Assembly (NCBI RefSeq): GCF_000971155.1
Contig: NZ_BBLX01000002.1
Span: 248,001 to 312,000 of the forward strand
Reading direction: 5' to 3'
Source of the DNA: Demequina maris
Lineage (GTDB): Bacteria > Actinomycetota > Actinomycetes > Actinomycetales > Demequinaceae
Length of the DNA: 64,000 bases
Every line of letters begins with the position of its first letter. Position 1 is the first letter of the stretch. The notes below the pieces were generated by a model. The model saw nothing but the letters and a program-made list of their open reading frames with translations. It did no database searches and was not told where the DNA came from. The translations under genes and the position numbers were made by a program. This document shows positions 27,728 to 38,510 of this stretch, in pieces.

Positions 27728-28735
27728 ATGACTCGTGTGTTCTCGGGCATGCAGCCCACCTCCGACTCCCTGCACCTCGGCAACTACCTGGGCGCGCTGG
27801 TCGAGTGGGTGAAGCTCCAGGACACGCACGACGCGATCTACTCGGTCGTCGACCTGCACGCGCTCACCACCGGCCCCGACCCGGAGCTGCTGCGGGCGCG
27901 CACGCGCCGCACCGCGGCCCAATACCTCGCGGCGGGCGTCGACCCGGAGCGTTCGCTGTGCTTCGTGCAGTCGCACGTGCCGCAGCACGCCGAGCTCGCG
28001 TGGGTGCTGTCGACGTTCACCGGCATGGGCGAGGCGTCGCGCATGACCCAGTTCAAGGACAAGGCCCAGAAGACGGGCGAGTCCGGCGCGAACGTGGGCC
28101 TGTTCACGTACCCGATCCTCATGGCCGCGGACATCCTGCTGTACGACACCGACGTCGTGCCGGTGGGGGAGGACCAGCGCCAGCACCTCGAGCTGTCGCG
28201 CAACCTCGCCGAGCGCCTCAACACGCGCCTGGGCGAGGGCACCGTGATCGTGCCCGAGCCGCACATCGTCAAGGAGACGGCCAAGATCTACGACCTGCAG
28301 GACCCGACGAAGAAGATGTCGAAGTCCACGGGCAACCCCAAGGGCATCATCGAGATGCTGGACGACCCGAAGAAGGTCGCGAAGAACATCAAGTCCGCGA
28401 CCACGGACTCCGGCACCGTCATCAGCTTCGACCGCGAGGCCAAGGCGGGCGTGTCCAACCTGCTCACCATCTACACGGCGCTGACGGGACAGTCCGTCGA
28501 GACCCTGGTGGCGGACTACGAGGGCAAGATGTACGGCCACCTCAAGGTGGACCTCGCCGAGGTGGTGGTGAACTACCTCACGCCGTTCCACGACGCCGCG
28601 ATGGACTGGATCGAGTCGCCCGAGAAGCTCGACGCGGTGCTCGCGCAGGGCGCCGCGAAGGCGTCGGCGCTCGCGCAGACGACGCTCGACCGGATCTACG
28701 ACAGACTGGGACTGCTGCCCCCGATGCACCGTTGA
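27728..28735 (+). CDS. trpS: Tryptophan-tRNA ligase
   Basis: The 335-residue product is a class I synthetase with the HIGH-like motif as [11 protein letters not shown], and KMSKS at residues near 197 ([15 protein letters not shown]). It charges tRNA-Trp. ATG 27728 is 6 nt after AACAAT (27716-27721), again suggesting a leaderless mRNA. Confidence 0.95.
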   Translation: MTRVFSGMQPTSDSLHLGNYLGALVEWVKLQDTHDAIYSVVDLHALTTGPDPELLRARTRRTAAQYLAAGVDPERSLCFVQSHVPQHAELAWVLSTFTGMGEASRMTQFKDKAQKTGESGANVGLFTYPILMAADILLYDTDVVPVGEDQRQHLELSRNLAERLNTRLGEGTVIVPEPHIVKETAKIYDLQDPTKKMSKSTGNPKGIIEMLDDPKKVAKNIKSATTDSGTVISFDREAKAGVSNLLTIYTALTGQSVETLVADYEGKMYGHLKVDLAEVVVNYLTPFHDAAMDWIESPEKLDAVLAQGAAKASALAQTTLDRIYDRLGLLPPMHR

Positions 28736-28759
28736 CCCTCTGACCAGGCAAGGAGCACC

Positions 28760-29785
28760 ATGTCGAGCGACGCCGACCTCAAGGCCAAGGCCACCGAGGC
28801 GGTCGAGCGCGGCAAGGGGCTCAAGGTCTGGTGGGACGGCTCGTCCTGGGGGCGCGGCCTCAAGCGCTTCTCGGTGCAGAACGGCGCCGTGCTGTCCGCC
28901 GGCATCGCGTACTTCACCTTGGCCTCGGTCGCCGCGGGCCTCGTGGTCGCGACCACGCTCGCGACCGTGTTCCTCGCCGGCAACGACGAGCTGAGGTCCT
29001 CGCTCGTCGACTACCTGGCGACCGCCGTCCCCGGGCTGATCGCGGAGGACGGCCAGAACGGCATCATCAAGCCCGATGACCTCGGCTCCGGCAGCGCGAC
29101 GTCCGTCGCGGGCATCATCGGCGTGATCTCGTTCCTCATCCTCATCAACAGCGCCACGAAGTTCATCCGCGGGCTGCGGACGTCCACGCGCACGATGCTC
29201 GGCAAGGAGGTCGCCTCCCCGGTGCTGGGCAAGCTGAGGGACTTCGGCGGGCTGTTCGCGCTCGTGCTCATCGCGCTGGTGGGCGTGACGATCCAGGTGG
29301 TGGCGTCGGGCGCGGCGCGCACCATCGCGGACGCGGTGGGCCTCACGGTGCCCGCGTGGGAGATCCGTCTGATCGGCTACTTCGCGGGCGTGGTCGCGGA
29401 CATGCTCTACGTCGCGCTCGTGCTCATGCTGCTGGGCGGCGCGCGGATGTCGTGGCGCGTGTTCTGGGTGATCCTGCTGGCGGCGCTCGCGATCGGGGTG
29501 CTGCGGCTCGGCGTCTCCCTGGTGGTGCAGGGCTCGATCGACAGCCCCGTGCTCGCGCCCTTCGCGGCGATCATCACGCTGCTGGTCTTCGTCGACTACG
29601 TCAACCGGATCATCCTCATGTGCGCCGCGTGGCTGGGCGCGCACGACCGCGAGCACCACGAGGGGCAGATCCACCCCGAGAGCATCGCGTCGCCCACCGT
29701 GGTGATCGCCGGCCCTCGCCGCCTCGGCACGCCGGTGTCCACCGCGCGCGTCACGGTGCGCAACCCCGAGTTCGACGACGACTGA
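28760..29785 (+). CDS. YihY/BrkB-family integral membrane protein
   Basis: The 341-residue product has six membrane segments from residue about 45 to 285 and the family region (FSVQNGAVLSAGIAYFTLASVA). The family was once called ribonuclease BN but is not a nuclease; function is unknown. It starts 24 nt after trpS with an AGGAG site and is likely co-transcribed. Confidence 0.8.
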   Translation: MSSDADLKAKATEAVERGKGLKVWWDGSSWGRGLKRFSVQNGAVLSAGIAYFTLASVAAGLVVATTLATVFLAGNDELRSSLVDYLATAVPGLIAEDGQNGIIKPDDLGSGSATSVAGIIGVISFLILINSATKFIRGLRTSTRTMLGKEVASPVLGKLRDFGGLFALVLIALVGVTIQVVASGAARTIADAVGLTVPAWEIRLIGYFAGVVADMLYVALVLMLLGGARMSWRVFWVILLAALAIGVLRLGVSLVVQGSIDSPVLAPFAAIITLLVFVDYVNRIILMCAAWLGAHDREHHEGQIHPESIASPTVVIAGPRRLGTPVSTARVTVRNPEFDDD

Positions 29786-29831
29786 GCGGGCGCATCGTCC
29801 CGCGCCACCGTTCGGACCCGTCCCCGTCCGG

Positions 29832-29913
29832 ACGCAACCGGCGTACGAGACCGCGCTCGGCCGCACCGTGCCTGGTCCCGCGCCGCGACACCGCATCCGT
29901 ACGCCGGTTGCGT
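29832..29913. repeat. Perfect 16-bp inverted repeat with a 50-nt loop
   Basis: ACGCAACCGGCGTACG (29832-29847) and CGTACGCCGGTTGCGT (29898-29913) are exact reverse complements. It lies between the convergent ends of the YihY gene and sdhB. It could be a large 3' hairpin or a tiny mobile-element remnant; see findings. Confidence 0.85.
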
Positions 29914-29949
29914 GCGCTGCGAGGGGTGTGCTGCGAGAGGGCTGCGCCC

Positions 29950-30714
29950 CTAGATCTCGCCGGTGGTGAGCACCTTCTTGACCTCGGAGATCGCCTTGGT
30001 GACCTCGATGCCGCGCGGGCAGGCCTCCGTGCAGTTGAAGGCCGTGCGGCACTTCCACACGCCGGCCTTGTCGTTGAGGATCTCGAGGCGGTCCCACTGG
30101 CCCTCGTCGCGCGAGTCGAAGATGAAGCGGTGGGCGCCCACGATCGCCTGCGGGCCGAAGTACTGGCCGTCGGTCCAGAACACCGGGCACGAGGTGGTGC
30201 AGGCGGCGCACAGGATGCACTTGGTCGTGTCGTCGAAGCGCTGGCGGTCCTCGGGGGACTGGAGGCGCTCGCGCGTCGGAGCGTTCCCGGTGGTGACGAG
30301 GAACGGCATGATCTCGCGGTACGACGCGAAGAACGGCTCCATGTCGACGATGAGGTCCTTCTCCACCGGCAGGCCCTTGATGGGCTCGACGATGATCGGC
30401 TTCGCCGGGTTGAGGTCCTTGAGCAGCGTCTTGCACGCGAGGCGGTTGCGCGCGTTGATGCGCATCGCGTCGGAGCCGCACACGCCGTGCGCGCACGAGC
30501 GGCGGAACGCGAGCGAGCCGTCCTGCTCCCACTTGATCTTGTGGAGCGCGTCCAGCACGCGGTCGGTGGCGTGCGCCTCGACCTGGAACTCCTGCCAGTA
30601 CGACTCGCCCGGGGCGTGGTCGTCCGTGCCCTCCGGGTTGGTGCGGAGGATGCGCAGCGTGACCTGCATGGCCTTGACCTCGCCGACAGCGGGGGACTCG
30701 GCGGTCGCCGTCAT
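29950..30714 (-). CDS. sdhB: Succinate dehydrogenase iron-sulfur subunit
   Basis: The 254-residue product has the [2Fe-2S] motif (SCAHGVCGSDAM and a later C), and C-terminal [4Fe-4S]/[3Fe-4S] motifs CILCAACTTSCPVFW and CTEACPRGIEV. An Asp replaces the third [2Fe-2S] cysteine, as in the E. coli enzyme, so it is not a defect. It passes electrons from SdhA to quinone. Last gene of sdhCDAB, starting one base after sdhA ends. Confidence 0.95.
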   Translation of the reverse strand: MTATAESPAVGEVKAMQVTLRILRTNPEGTDDHAPGESYWQEFQVEAHATDRVLDALHKIKWEQDGSLAFRRSCAHGVCGSDAMRINARNRLACKTLLKDLNPAKPIIVEPIKGLPVEKDLIVDMEPFFASYREIMPFLVTTGNAPTRERLQSPEDRQRFDDTTKCILCAACTTSCPVFWTDGQYFGPQAIVGAHRFIFDSRDEGQWDRLEILNDKAGVWKCRTAFNCTEACPRGIEVTKAISEVKKVLTTGEI

Positions 30715-30715
30715 G

Positions 30716-32485
30716 TCAGTACTTCCTCTCCATCGGCTGGTACTTGGTCACCACCACCGGCTTGGTGTCGAGCCGGACGCCGTCCTCGGTCGCGTACGCC
30801 ATCGTGTGGTGCATGAACTTCTCATCGTCGCGCGTGGGGAAGTCCTCGCGGTAGTGGCCGCCGCGCGACTCCTGCCGCGCGAGGGCGCCCGCGACGACGA
30901 CCTCGGAGATCTCGAGCAGGAAGCCCAGCTCGATCGCCTCGAGGAGGTCGGTGTTGAAGCGTCGGCCGCGGTCGTGGATCGCGACGTCCTTGTACCGCTC
31001 CTTCAGCTCGGCGACCACGCGCTGCGCCTCCTCGAGGGAGGTCGCGTCGCGGAACACCTGGACGTTGCGGTCCATCGTCTCCTGCAGCGCCTTGCGGACG
31101 TCCGCGACGCGCTCGGTGCCCGAGCCGCTCACGGTCGCGAGGAGTCGGGTGACGATGCCCTCGACCCGGGCCGCCGCATCGTCCGGGAGGACGGCGGCCT
31201 CGTCGACCGTCGCGGCGTGCTCGGCGGCGGCGATGCCGGCGCGGCGGCCGAACACGTTGATGTCCAGCAGCGAGTTGGTGCCGAGGCGGTTGGCGCCGTG
31301 GACCGACACGCACGCGCACTCGCCGGCCGCGTAGAGGCCCTTGACGATGTCCGTGTTGTTGCGGAGCACCTCGCCGCGCACCGTGGTGGGGATGCCGCCC
31401 ATCGCGTAGTGCGCGGTGGGGTACACGGGCACCGGCTCGGTGTACGGCTCGACGCCCAGGTAGGTGCGCGCGAACTCGGTGATGTCGGGCAGCTTCTCGT
31501 CGATGTGGGCCGGCTCGAGGTGGGTGAGGTCGAGCAGCACGTAGTCCTTGTGGGGACCCGCGCCGCGGCCCTCGCGCACCTCGTTGGCCATCGCACGCGC
31601 GACCATGTCGCGGGGCGCGAGGTCCTTGATGGTGGGGGCGTAGCGCTCCATGAAGCGCTCGCCCTCGCTGTTGCGCAGGATGCCGCCCTCGCCGCGTGCG
31701 GCCTCCGACAGCAGGATGCCGAGGCCCGCGAGGCCCGTCGGGTGGAACTGGAAGAACTCCATGTCCTCGAGCGGCAGGCCGGCGTTGAGCGCGATGCCCA
31801 TGCCGTCGCCCGTGAGGGTGTGCGCGTTCGAGGTGGTCTTGAAGACCTTGCCGGCGCCGCCCGTCGCGAAGATGACGGACTTCGCGCGGAACGTGTGGAT
31901 CTGGCCGGTCGACAGCTCGAGCGCGACCACGCCCGCGACCGCGACCTCCTCGCCCGGCGCTGCGGCCTGCGGGTCCTGGTCGAGGATGAGGTCGAGCACG
32001 TAGTACTCGTTGAAGAACTCGACCTCCTGCTTGATGCACTGCTGGTACAGCGTCTGCAGGATCATGTGACCGGTGCGGTCCGCGGAGTAGCACGCGCGGC
32101 GCACGGCGGCCTCGCCGTGGTTGCGCGTGTGGCCGCCGAAGCGGCGCTGGTCGACCTTGCCGTCGGGCGTGCGGTTGAAGGGCAGGCCCATCTTCTCGAG
32201 GTCGAGCACCGCGTCGATCGCCTCGTGGCAGAGGATCTCGGCCGCGTCCTGGTCGACCAGGTAGTCGCCGCCCTTGACGGTGTCGAAGACGTGCCACTCG
32301 GCGTTGTCGTCCTCGACGTTGGCGAGCGCCGCGGCCATGCCGCCCTGCGCCGCGCCGGTGTGCGAGCGGGTGGGGTAGAGCTTGGTGAGGACGGCGGTGC
32401 GCGCGCGCTGCGAGCTCTCGAGGGCGGCACGCATGCCGGCGCCGCCGGCGCCGACGATGACGACGTCGTACTCGTGGTGGGTCAT
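30716..32485 (-). CDS. sdhA: Succinate dehydrogenase flavoprotein subunit
   Basis: The 589-residue product has the FAD-binding [16 protein letters not shown], the flavin-His region ([14 protein letters not shown]), and active-site HPTG ([11 protein letters not shown]) and a C-terminal Arg-rich end. It oxidises succinate to fumarate at the membrane. Start ATG 32485 overlaps sdhD by 4 nt. Confidence 0.96.
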   Translation of the reverse strand: MTHHEYDVVIVGAGGAGMRAALESSQRARTAVLTKLYPTRSHTGAAQGGMAAALANVEDDNAEWHVFDTVKGGDYLVDQDAAEILCHEAIDAVLDLEKMGLPFNRTPDGKVDQRRFGGHTRNHGEAAVRRACYSADRTGHMILQTLYQQCIKQEVEFFNEYYVLDLILDQDPQAAAPGEEVAVAGVVALELSTGQIHTFRAKSVIFATGGAGKVFKTTSNAHTLTGDGMGIALNAGLPLEDMEFFQFHPTGLAGLGILLSEAARGEGGILRNSEGERFMERYAPTIKDLAPRDMVARAMANEVREGRGAGPHKDYVLLDLTHLEPAHIDEKLPDITEFARTYLGVEPYTEPVPVYPTAHYAMGGIPTTVRGEVLRNNTDIVKGLYAAGECACVSVHGANRLGTNSLLDINVFGRRAGIAAAEHAATVDEAAVLPDDAAARVEGIVTRLLATVSGSGTERVADVRKALQETMDRNVQVFRDATSLEEAQRVVAELKERYKDVAIHDRGRRFNTDLLEAIELGFLLEISEVVVAGALARQESRGGHYREDFPTRDDEKFMHHTMAYATEDGVRLDTKPVVVTKYQPMERKY

Positions 32486-32934
32486 CGGACATCCTCACAG
32501 AAGCTGGGAAGCAGGGACGGGTCGGCGTCCACGGGGCACGGGTCGAAGCTGAAGATCACGAGCGCGCCGAGCACGATGATGCCGATCACCGCGATGCCGA
32601 GCGCGCTGTGCAGCACCTTCCGCAGCCACGGGTGGTGCGCGTAGTCGTTGATGAGCAGCCGCATGCCGTTGCCGCCGTGCAGCAGCGCGAGCACGAGCAT
32701 GAGGAGGTCCCACACCTGCCAGAGGGGGGACGCCCACTTGCCGGCGACGAAGGCGAAGTCGATCTGGCTGATGCCGTCGCCGGTCATGAGGTTGATGAAC
32801 AGGTGCGTGACGATCAGGATCAGCAGCACCGGGCCGGTGATGCGCATGAACACCCACGACCACTTCTCGGCGTTGCGGCGGGTGCGGCCGGAGGGCGTGC
32901 GGGGCGGGCGGACGGACGGCTGGGCGGTCATCAT
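32482..32934 (-). CDS. sdhD: Succinate dehydrogenase membrane anchor SdhD
   Basis: The 150-residue product has three transmembrane helices (about 28-50, 72-92 and 108-130) and the motif [19 protein letters not shown], with a heme-ligand candidate His. ATG 32934 overlaps the sdhC stop. It anchors the complex and forms the quinone site together with SdhC. Confidence 0.88.
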   Translation of the reverse strand: MMTAQPSVRPPRTPSGRTRRNAEKWSWVFMRITGPVLLILIVTHLFINLMTGDGISQIDFAFVAGKWASPLWQVWDLLMLVLALLHGGNGMRLLINDYAHHPWLRKVLHSALGIAVIGIIVLGALVIFSFDPCPVDADPSLLPSFCEDVR

Positions 32935-33314
32935 GCACCCCCGAAGACGTGGCCGAGGTGGCGCCACAGGAACGGCACCATGAGCACGGCGAAGGCGATC
33001 CACACGGCCCAGACGAGCTGGCGCTGGTGGCGGAGGGCCCAGGTCGACCGGTCGACCGCGATGATGCGCAGGCCGTTGAACCCGTGCAGGAGGATGGCGG
33101 CCACGAGGCCGGCCTCGACCAGGCCGTACAGCGGCGTCTTGTAGCTTCCGATGACCTCGTTGTACGCCTCGGGGGACACCCGCACGAGCGAGGTGTCCAG
33201 GACGTGGACGAGCAGGAAGAAGAAGATGGCCACACCGGTGACACGGTGGACCACCCACATCCACATGCCTTCGTGGCCTCGGTACAACGTCGTCGGTGAC
33301 ACGGGTCTCCTCAC
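32931..33314 (-). CDS. sdhC: Succinate dehydrogenase cytochrome b556 subunit SdhC
   Basis: The 127-residue product has three transmembrane helices and the typical HRVTGVAIFFFLLVHVLDTSLV, where the second His is a heme ligand candidate. Start GTG 33314 is supported by GGAG 7 nt upstream. A likely -10 TAGGAT reads on the minus strand at 33345-33340. It is divergent from manC by 41 nt. Confidence 0.9.
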   Translation of the reverse strand: MRRPVSPTTLYRGHEGMWMWVVHRVTGVAIFFFLLVHVLDTSLVRVSPEAYNEVIGSYKTPLYGLVEAGLVAAILLHGFNGLRIIAVDRSTWALRHQRQLVWAVWIAFAVLMVPFLWRHLGHVFGGA

Positions 33315-33355
33315 AGCACTTCTCCGGGCTTGACGGCCATCCTAGTGTGGTCGCC

Positions 33356-34456
33356 ATGACGGCTGAGAACACCGACCCGCGGATCGTGTCCGATCCCGTA
33401 GACGATCTGATCACCGTGATCCCGGCCGGGGGAGTGGGGTCCCGGCTGTGGCCGCTGTCGCAGCCGCACCGGCCCAAGTTCCTGCTCGATCTGCTGGGCA
33501 CCGGCGCGACCCTGATCCAGGACACCGTCGCCCGTGTGAGCCCCCTGTCGGAGCGCGTGATGATCGTGACCGGCGAGCGTCACGCCGAGGCCGTCGGGGC
33601 GCAGGTGCCCGGCGTGCCGACCGCGAACATCGTGACCGAGCCGAGCCCGCGCGACTCCATGGCAGCCATCGCGCTCGCGGCCGCCCTCATCGAGGAGCGC
33701 TGGGGCCCGCAGGTGATGGCGTCCTTCGCGGCGGACCACCTCATACCGGACGGCGCATCGTTCCGCGCCACCGTGCGCGAGGCCGCCCACGTCGCCCGCG
33801 ACGGCAAGGTCGTCGTCATCGGCATCGCACCCACCGAGCCCTCCACCGCATTCGGCTACATCGAGATGGGCGGCCCCCTGTCGGGCGAGGCCCGCGAGGT
33901 GGCCGCGTTCACCGAGAAGCCCGACGCCGAGACCGCCGCCGGGATGCTCGCGCGCGGCGGGTACGCCTGGAACGCCGGCATGTTCGTCATGCGCACCGAC
34001 GTCCTGCTCGGGCACCTCGACCGCCTCCAGCCCACGCTCGCCGCGGGCGTGCGCGAGATCGCGGCGGCCTGGGACGGCCCCGCCCGCGCCGAGGTGCTGG
34101 CGCGGGTGTGGCCCACGCTGACGAAAATCGCGATCGACCACGCCATCGCGGAGCCCGTCGCGGCCGAGGGCGGCGTCGCCGTGGTCCCCGGCTCGTTCGA
34201 GTGGCACGACGTGGGCGACTTCGACTCGCTCGCCGAGCTGTCGGGGGCCGGGGAGGCCCCTGTGGCCATCGGCCGCGACCTCCCGGTCGCGACGGTCGGC
34301 GCCCGCGCGCCGCTCGTCGTGGGTGGCAGCAAGCCCGTCGTGGTGGTGGGCGTGGACGATGCGGTGGTCGTCGAGTCCGACGAGGCGATCCTCGTGACGG
34401 TGCGCTCCGCGGCGCAGCGCGTGAAGGATGCGGCCGCGGCGCTTTCCGAATCGTGA
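33356..34456 (+). CDS. manC: Mannose-1-phosphate guanylyltransferase
   Basis: The 366-residue product is a nucleotidyltransferase with the signature PAGGVGSRLWPLSQPHRPKFLLDL near residue 22 and the active-site regions FAADHLI and FTEKPD. It makes GDP-mannose from mannose-1-phosphate and GTP for glycans or lipoglycans. ATG 33356 follows TAGTGT (33343-33348) by 7 nt. Confidence 0.9.
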   Translation: MTAENTDPRIVSDPVDDLITVIPAGGVGSRLWPLSQPHRPKFLLDLLGTGATLIQDTVARVSPLSERVMIVTGERHAEAVGAQVPGVPTANIVTEPSPRDSMAAIALAAALIEERWGPQVMASFAADHLIPDGASFRATVREAAHVARDGKVVVIGIAPTEPSTAFGYIEMGGPLSGEAREVAAFTEKPDAETAAGMLARGGYAWNAGMFVMRTDVLLGHLDRLQPTLAAGVREIAAAWDGPARAEVLARVWPTLTKIAIDHAIAEPVAAEGGVAVVPGSFEWHDVGDFDSLAELSGAGEAPVAIGRDLPVATVGARAPLVVGGSKPVVVVGVDDAVVVESDEAILVTVRSAAQRVKDAAAALSES

Positions 34457-34486
34457 AACATCACGGAATCGTTGCGAAGGCGCAAC
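34452..34486 (+). promoter_or_regulatory. Two adjacent palindromes upstream of the nucleoside-binding lipoprotein gene
   Basis: CGTGA-AACA-TCACG (34452-34465) overlaps the manC stop, and GTTGCG-AAGG-CGCAAC (34471-34486) follows directly. The second also contains a TTGCGA element that could serve as -35. They may be operators for the nucleoside uptake operon or a small terminator for manC. Confidence 0.4.
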
Positions 34487-34583
34487 GTCCGCGCGACTGT
34501 TCGTAACATTGGCACCCGTACGATGACCTCGTACTACCCACGCCCGGTGGCAGCCGGGCATGACATTCAAGGGAAGACACCTG

Positions 34584-35663
34584 ATGAAGAACACCATCCG
34601 TGTGGGTGCGATCGCCGCCGTGTCGGCGCTCGCCCTGGCAGCCTGTGCGTCCGCGCCCGAGGAGGAGACGAGCGCCGCGGCCAGCGACGACACCGCTGCT
34701 CCCGCTGAGACCGTCGACTTCAAGGCCTGCATGGTCTCCGACTCCGGCGGCTTCGACGACCAGTCGTTCAACCAGTCCGGCTACGAGGGCCTGACCCGCG
34801 CGGAGTCGGAGCTCGGCATCGAGATCGCCTCGGCCGAGTCCTCCACCGAGGCCGACTTCGGCCCGAACATCGAGGCCCAGGTCGCCGCCGGCTGCGACCT
34901 CATCATCACGGTCGGCTTCCTGCTCTCGCAGGCGACCGTGGACGCGGCGCTCGCGAACCCGGACGTCCACTTCGCGATCATCGACGACCTCGCGGACAAC
35001 GACTACGACGGCGAGATCGACGCCCCGAACATCAAGCCGATCACCTTCGAGACCGACGAGGCCTCGTTCCTCGCGGGCTACGCCGCGTCGAGCGTCACCG
35101 GCGGCACCATCGCGACCTTCGGTGGCATGAACATCCCGTCGGTCACCATCTTCATGGACGGCTACCTCGCCGGCGCGAACTACTACAACGACACCAACAG
35201 CGCCGACGTCAAGGTGCTCGGCTGGGACGGCACCGACGGTCAGTTCACCGGTGACTTCTCCGACCAGGCCAAGGGCAAGAACGTCACCGAGACGTTCCTG
35301 GACCAGGGCGCCGACATCGTCATGCCCGTCGCGGGCCCCGTGGGCCTCGGCGCCGCGGCCGCTGTCGAGTCCGCTGGCGACGCGTGGCTGATCGGTGTGG
35401 ACTCCGACTGGACCCTCACCACCGACTACGCCGACATCATCTTCACCTCGGTGCTGAAGAACATCGGCAACTCGGTGTTCGACACCATCGCGGAGACGGT
35501 CGACGCCGGCTTCTCGACCGAGCCGTACGTCGGCACGCTCGAGAACGAGGGCGTGGGCGTCGCGGACTTCGCCGAGGGCACCGTCGACGACGCGGTCCTC
35601 ACCGAGCTCGACACGATCAAGGCCGGCATCATCGACGGCTCGATCTCGGTCGACCTCTCCTAA
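34584..35663 (+). CDS. BMP-family substrate-binding lipoprotein (nucleoside type)
   Basis: The 359-residue product has a lipoprotein signal with lipobox LAAC (Cys21) and a BMP/PnrA fold: MVSDSGGFDDQSFNQSGYEGL, the region IITVGFLLSQATVDAA, and DWTLTTDYADIIFTSVLKN. It captures nucleosides outside the cell for the ABC importer encoded downstream. ATG 34584 has GGGAAG upstream. A hairpin lies between it and the ATPase gene, so the binding protein is probably made in excess. Confidence 0.9.
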   Translation: MKNTIRVGAIAAVSALALAACASAPEEETSAAASDDTAAPAETVDFKACMVSDSGGFDDQSFNQSGYEGLTRAESELGIEIASAESSTEADFGPNIEAQVAAGCDLIITVGFLLSQATVDAALANPDVHFAIIDDLADNDYDGEIDAPNIKPITFETDEASFLAGYAASSVTGGTIATFGGMNIPSVTIFMDGYLAGANYYNDTNSADVKVLGWDGTDGQFTGDFSDQAKGKNVTETFLDQGADIVMPVAGPVGLGAAAAVESAGDAWLIGVDSDWTLTTDYADIIFTSVLKNIGNSVFDTIAETVDAGFSTEPYVGTLENEGVGVADFAEGTVDDAVLTELDTIKAGIIDGSISVDLS

Positions 35664-35678
35664 GCAGCAACAACGCGG

Positions 35679-35712
35679 GGGCGCGCTGCAGGCCTGGCCT
35701 GTGGCGCGCCCC
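35679..35712 (+). terminator. Intra-operon hairpin (attenuating terminator)
   Basis: GGGGCGCGC (35679-35687) pairs with GCGCGCCCC (35704-35712); the loop contains a smaller palindrome. It is 16 nt after the lipoprotein stop and likely reduces read-through to the transporter genes. Confidence 0.7.
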
Positions 35713-35769
35713 TCGTCGTGTCCGCTAGTAGGCTCGGTTGAGTCCGGGCAATGACGTGGGAGGACCCCT

Positions 35770-37283
<1,514 letters not shown>

Positions 37284-37287
<4 letters not shown>

Positions 37288-38510
37288 GCGCCGACAGCCA
37301 GACCACCGAGGACCAGCGCGACGAGGAGGCCCCGCCGGAGGACCGCTGGCGCCGCGCGCTGAGGGAGATCGTCGAGAGTTCGTCCATGGTCGTCTTCATG
37401 GCGATCGTCGCCTCGATGATCATCGGCGGCGTGCTGATCATCTTCGCGGACGAGGCGGTCCGCGAGTCCGCCGCGTACTTCTTCTCGCGTCCGGGTGACA
37501 CGTTCTCCGCGATCGGCGACGCCCTCGGCTCCGCGTACTCCTCGATGTTCAACGGCGCCGTCCTCAACCTCGAGGCGTCGTCCTTCGCGGGTGTGATCAA
37601 GCCGCTCACGCAGACGCTCACCATGGCGACGCCGCTGATCTTCGCGGGTCTCGGCCTCGGGATCGGCTTCCGTGCCGGCCTGTTCAACATCGGTGCCCAG
37701 GGCCAGCTGCTCATGGGCGCCACCTTCGGCGCCTACATCGGCTTCGCGTTCAGCCTCCCCGCCGGTCTCCACCTGGCGCTCGCGGTCATCGGATGCGCGG
37801 TCGGCGGCGCGATCTGGGGTTTCATCCCCGGCATCCTCAAGGCCAAGCGCGGCGCGCACGAGGTGATCGTCACGATCATGCTCAACTACGTCGCGCTGTA
37901 CCTCGTGGCATGGCTGCTGTCGCTCGACGCCTTCCAGCGCGAGGGCAGCGACAACCCCATCTCGCCGTTCGTCGCCGAGACGGCGCAGTACCCCAAGATC
38001 CTCGGCGTGCAGTTCAACCTGCACCTCGGCTTCCTGCTCGCGCTCGCGTGCGCGTGGGGCGCGTGGTGGCTGATGGAGCGGTCGACGCTCGGCTTCCGCC
38101 TGCGCGCCGTGGGCGCCAACCCGAGCGCGGCGCGCACGGCGGGCATGAACATCGGCACCGCGACGATCATCACGATGGTGATCGCCGGTGGACTCGCCGG
38201 CCTCGCGGGCTCCGCGCCGGTGCTCGGCACCCAGAAGTTCCTCACGGACGCGGTCGCGGGAACGCTCGGCTTCGACGCGATCACGGTCGCGCTGCTCGGC
38301 CGCTCGCGGCCGCTCGGCATCGTGCTCGCCGCGATCCTGTTCGGCGGCCTGCAGGCCTCGGGCCCGTCGCTCCAGGTCAACGCCGGCCTCCCGGTCGACA
38401 TCGTCGTCGTGATCCAGGCGACCATCGTGCTCTTCATCGCGGCGCCGCCCCTGGTGCGCGCGATGTTCCGACTGCCCGCCCCCGCGCACGAGAAGGAGGT
38501 GGCGGCATGA
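37284..38510 (+). CDS. nupP: Nucleoside ABC transporter permease 1
   Basis: The 408-residue product belongs to the BPD_transp_2 family, with a long cytoplasmic N terminus (about 35 residues) and around nine membrane segments. Signatures are GFRAGLFNIGAQGQLLMGA and RAVGANPSAARTAGMN. GTG 37284 overlaps the ATPase stop (GTGA). Confidence 0.9.

Noticed and set aside
30450-30500. SdhB with a damaged [2Fe-2S] site (CGSD in place of CGSC)
   Set aside because: The same Asp is present in well-studied active SdhB proteins such as that of E. coli.
27539-30532. 997-codon minus-strand ORF across tatB-trpS-YihY
   Set aside because: Antisense shadow; no domain recognised and it runs through four well-supported genes.
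34452-34465. CGTGA-AACA-TCACG as a manC terminator
   Set aside because: It is short, overlaps the stop codon and has no following stem or T-run; kept only as an operator candidate.
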